Positions 60,405 through 64,000 of a DNA stretch of 64,000 bases are shown piece by piece. The notes under the pieces are model-generated. The model had not been told where the DNA came from. It saw nothing but the letters and a program-made list of their open reading frames with translations, and did not search any database. This DNA comes from Eupeodes corollae. Lineage: Eukaryota > Arthropoda > Insecta > Diptera > Syrphidae. Position 1 is the stretch's first letter; each line of letters begins with the position of its first letter. The stretch lies in assembly GCF_945859685.1 (NCBI RefSeq), contig NC_079149.1:138424153-138488152 (forward strand), read 5' to 3'. The translations under genes and the position numbers were made by a program.

Positions 60405-62239
60405 CCAATTGCCATTGCCAAAATGCAATTAGAGAAGCCGCCTCTGATGTGCTGGGTTTTAAGCAGCCACCAACAAAGAACCCCTGGTTTGATGAGGAAT
60501 GTCGGCAAGCAAATGCAGCTTGCAGCGCTGCATAAAAAGGACGAGAGCTGCTCATGAGCTCTATGAGCACAAGAGGTGAGAGGAACTTCTCAGAAGGAAA
60601 AAGTGAAGGCATGAGAAGCGTGCGGCCGAAGATGTTGAAAGGTTTAAAAGCAGGAAATTCATAAGTACCGAAGGCTGCAAAGACGAAATAGGAAACATCA
60701 TAATGGAACCGCAGTCAATACTGAGGATATGGAAGGACCACTTCTGCGCACTGTTTAACGGCGACGACGAAGCGAATTCCGCTGTCAGGCAGGATAATCC
60801 ATTCAACATAGACATAGAAAGCCAGCAATCCCGTCCTCCCGACTTAGACGAGGTAAAGATTGCCATATCTAAGCTGAAGTCTAAATAAATCGCTGAAGCG
60901 GATGGCTTGAATGCCGAGCTCTTTAAAGCAGCTGCAGATAAGTTGGTTAGGAGCATCCACCAACTTTTCTCTAAGATATGGTCGGAAGAAAGCATGCCCG
61001 ATGAATGGAACCTCAGTATTGTTTGCCCAATCCTGAAAAAAGGAGACCCTCTAAACTGCACCAACTATAGAGGAATCAGTCTACTTAACATCGCCTATAA
61101 AATCTTCTCTGCCTTAATATGTCCGCAAAGCCGCATATGACAGCATCTACAGGGACGAGCTGTATAGAGCCATGTCTAGTTTTGGCATCTCTACCAAACT
61201 CCTCCGTTTGTGCAGGATGAGAATGGAGAATTCACACTGCTCTATAAAGTTGGAAACAACTTAACAGAACCTTTCGATGTCAAAAAAGGTTTCAGACAAT
61301 GTGATGACCTGTCATGTGATTTTTTTAACATCGTGCTTGAAAGAATAGTGCAGAGCTCACACGTCAACACTAGAGGCACTATCTTTCAAAAGTCTGTCCA
61401 ATTACTGGCATTTGCTGATGACATTGACATAATCGGAACTCAGCGTGATGTCAATGGGGCTTTTGTGAGTATTGAGGCAGAGGCGGCAAAAATGGGTTTA
61501 ACGGTTATTGAGGGCAAAACAAAGTACATGCTGTCGTCAAGAAAGGACATACTCGTACAACACCGACGTCTTGGTCAAAACGTCACTATCGACAGACGTA
61601 ACTTTGAGGTACTCAAGGACTTCGTATACCTAGGCTCCGATGTAAACGCAGAAAACAACACCAGCGCTGAGATCAAACCCAGAATAACTCTTGCTAACCG
61701 CTGTTTTTTTGGACTAAGAAAGCAATTGAGTTTTAATGTCCTTTCTCGAGGGACCAAAGTGTTGCTTTTAAAGACCCTTATTAGCCCCGCCCTGCTAAAC
61801 GGAGCAGAAGAATGGACTATGACAAAAGCGGATGAAAGCACCTTGGGTCGTTTCGAGAGAAAAGTTCTTTGTGTGATCTACGGTCCGGTATGCATAGAAG
61901 AAGAGTGGAGAAGAAGATGGAAAGACGAGATGAACAGGATGTACAGCGACATAGACTTAGCCAGAAGGGTAAAAGTCCAACGACTAAGATGGCTGGGTCA
62001 CGTAGAGCGCAGGGAAACCAATGCTCCGGCCCGGAAAGTCTTCGAATCCGCACCCACAGGACAGCGGAGTAGAGGAAGACCGCGGATCAGGTGGCGCGCA
62101 CAAGTGGAAAGTGACCTCACCCAACTTGGAGCGCGAAACTGGAGACATCTAGCTAGGGACCAAGCTAGATGGAGAAGTTTGTTGGGTGAGTCCCTAGTTC
62201 ACACAGGACTGTAGCGCCACCTTAAGTGAGTAAGACTTA
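60405..62239 (+). pseudogene. RTE-like LINE, longer copy
   Basis: Readable from AIREAASDVLGFKQPPTKNP and WFDEECRQANAACSAA (60425-60530), the linker after the missing endonuclease. Then come EPQSILRIWKDHFCALFNGD (60703-60765), DLDEVKIAISKLKSK, a stop at about 60885, and ADGLNAELFKAAADKLVRSI with MPDEWNLSIVCPILKKGDPL and NCTNYRGISLLNIAYKIFSA (RT fingers). A deletion near 61115-61130 joins this to RKAAYDSIYRDELYRA, removing the residues before motif A. A 334-codon open frame (61210-62214) holds FDVKKGFRQCDDLSC, LLAFADDIDIIG (catalytic box about 61411-61437), GKTKYML, VLKDFVYLGSDVN, GAEEWTM, LRWLGHVERR and RGRPRIRWRAQVESDLTQLG. The 3' end is GGACTGTAGCGCCACCTTAA plus degenerate TAAG repeats. It resembles RTE/BovB-group proteins of arthropods by motif style. 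It is inactive: no endonuclease, stops and a deletion. Confidence 0.85.
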
Positions 62240-64000
62240 CATTTGTTTAAATTATAGACCCATTATCCACTCACACTTTATTATTTCGAGAGAAGAGATT
62301 TTGAAACCGGTTAGTCTGACAACAATGTCCAAAAATATATATCGCCTAAGTAAAATGTGAGATCTAATTTGGAAAATAAATACATTTCAAACTATCTCTC
62401 AAACTTAGTTAGAATTTGGTAAGTCCTTAGGATTTGTATGTTTTAGACATTTCAAATCAGGTTCGTTTCTTTTTTTATGCACTGTCACTTTTTAGACTTG
62501 TTCAAATGCACCGGATCTATAAATTGATTAATATTTGTTATTAAAACAATTGTTAATATATAAAATTCTTAATCCTTAATAATAAATTTGCGTCAGTTTA
62601 TGTAATGTTCTTAGAAACGTTAGAAACATTTTTTCAGCTTTTAGATGATAACACTGCAACTTTAATTTTGCTTAAACTTTTTCAGTGGATATTATATTAA
62701 TTTTTCAATGTGAAACCAATGAACAAAGGTAAAAGTTTTAGCGTCTTGATATTATAACTCTTGGAAAATGTACCGATTGGAAACTGAAAAACACTTTATT
62801 TTTACTTTTTTGGATTGTTCGATGAACTCTATTAACTTTAAATCAAGGATATACTCGCAATACCAGGAAGCCTTGATGCAATCGAAACACTATTTTAAGC
62901 AAGAGCAGGTATCGGTTTTACAAAATTTTAACTTTTCCAATTGGTTTTTGTCACGAAATCACGAGTGAGACAAGTTTTATATGAATTGAAATTGCAATCA
63001 TTTGAAATTGCACACAAGTTTGCTTGTTGAATCAATATAAACACTTAATCAAAAAGGTATATGGTTTTCACTTTAAAACTTAAATTAAAGTATCAAAATT
63101 AAAATGTGGTCATACATATGAATGTAAAAATAAATTGAGTAAAATAAAATGATTTGAATTCAGGATTATGCTAACGAAGGATATTTATTTTTGGTTAAGA
63201 TCTTTTATAGCATATAATCAAGACCAAAGCTGTTTACACTTTTGTTTAATAGTTTGATACTCATTATACCCAGTGATCATTTTACTTAACAACAGAAAAT
63301 ATAATTGAATATAAGCACAGTAAAACTCGCTTAAGAGAAACAGCAAAATTTTAATCATTCTCTCAATAGCGGGATGGACATGTTAACGTAGTCCAGGGTT
63401 AGGCTACATTAGATACCGAAAATATACCTAAGCTTTTGGATATTCTAAGATATTAAGAAATATTACAAAAACAAATCAAAAACAATAATAGAAACGATGT
63501 TTTTAAATACATACCAGTAACTGCTCAAAATAATTTTCAAACTCGTTCTGTGTTTCTGCGATGACTTCTGGCCTTTTTGAGGGTCCAATGCAGGACTACC
63601 AGCTTCTGAAATTTTTAAATCATAATGGGCGATCAATTTTAAGATAATGTATACAAATTAAGTAAGTATTATAAATTACGAATTGTAATGATTTTGGATA
63701 GAATGGCGTACTTTAGAAGTGAAAAGTGAAGAACTTTTTTTTTAAGAAATTGTAAAACAATTATTAATAATAACTTCATTAAATAAATGCGATTTAAAAA
63801 ATCCTATGTATTTAAAAAATAGTATTTTCCAGGATGCATATATTAAAAATTTCAAGACAGTATGTAAGTTAAACAATTTCTAAAGTTATAAGTCCGGCAC
63901 AATGCAAAATTTGCAGTATTGAGTTAAACGCGTTTAAAGTTTTGGGTAGAAGAAATTCATGAATGATTTTCAAATATTAACCTTTCATACTTGAACTCGA
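62240..64000. other. AT-rich sequence, nothing recognised
   Basis: No domain, repeat pair or RNA gene was identified to the end of the window. The short frame at 62768-62968 has no recognisable feature. Confidence 0.4.

Noticed and set aside
61575..62053. Minus-strand open frames opposite the RTE-like LINE
   Set aside because: They are shadows of the real plus-strand reading frame, which has clear RT motifs.

Overview
The window looks like AT-rich intergenic or intronic DNA from an insect, most likely a fly (Diptera). That inference rests on base composition and on the mobile elements: broken jockey-like, RTE-like and RNase H-bearing non-LTR retrotransposons, Tc1/mariner-superfamily transposase relics, a tRNA-headed SINE and several foldback/MITE-type elements. 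I found no host protein-coding gene, rRNA, functional tRNA or CRISPR array. Every coding region I could assign belongs to a mobile element, and all are damaged by stops, frameshifts or deletions.

Layout. 0-2 kb: 3' part of an RNase H-type LINE, then a jockey-like LINE fragment interrupted by SINE copy 1. 4.8-5.8 kb: diffuse, possibly tandem AT-rich repeats. 6.6-8.6 kb: an EN-RT LINE relic followed by a 261-bp MITE. 11.8-13.6 kb: a mariner-type transposase relic and a second RNase H LINE tail. 17.9-18.6, 21.2-21.4, 26.3-26.8, 28.2-28.4 and 38.6-39.0 kb: further mariner-type relics. 21.5-24.3 kb: two minus-strand LINE relics head to tail. 29.6-47.8 kb: two different families (A, about 1.7-1.9 kb; B, about 2.7 kb), each present as an inverted pair; a 258-bp near-perfect foldback lies beside the right A copy. 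48.3-50.4 kb: the longest minus-strand EN-RT relic. 53.2-53.7 kb: the LINE 3' end that carries SINE copy 2. 55.8-58.3 kb: a possible DNA transposon containing a truncated RTE-like LINE. 59.6-62.2 kb: a jockey-like fragment and a longer RTE-like LINE.

The most interesting signal is a probable SINE/LINE partnership. The 3' ends of the two SINE copies (minus strand, 1575-1890 and 53431-53666) closely match the last roughly 35 bases of the two RTE-like LINEs (ending at 56757 and about 62239), just before the LINE tail repeat. A tRNA-Asp-like head with pol III A and B boxes is therefore joined to a LINE-derived 3' end. This is the arrangement expected of a SINE mobilised by the RTE machinery, comparable to Bov-tA with BovB. 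Both SINE copies have clear target-site duplications (14 and 18 bp), and both sit in 3' parts of what looks like one jockey-like LINE family.

The long stretches between elements, and a few less AT-rich patches (about 19.2-20.3, 36.1-37.0 and 52.1-52.4 kb), hold nothing I can name. The patches are the best candidates for host sequence such as enhancers or untranslated exons.
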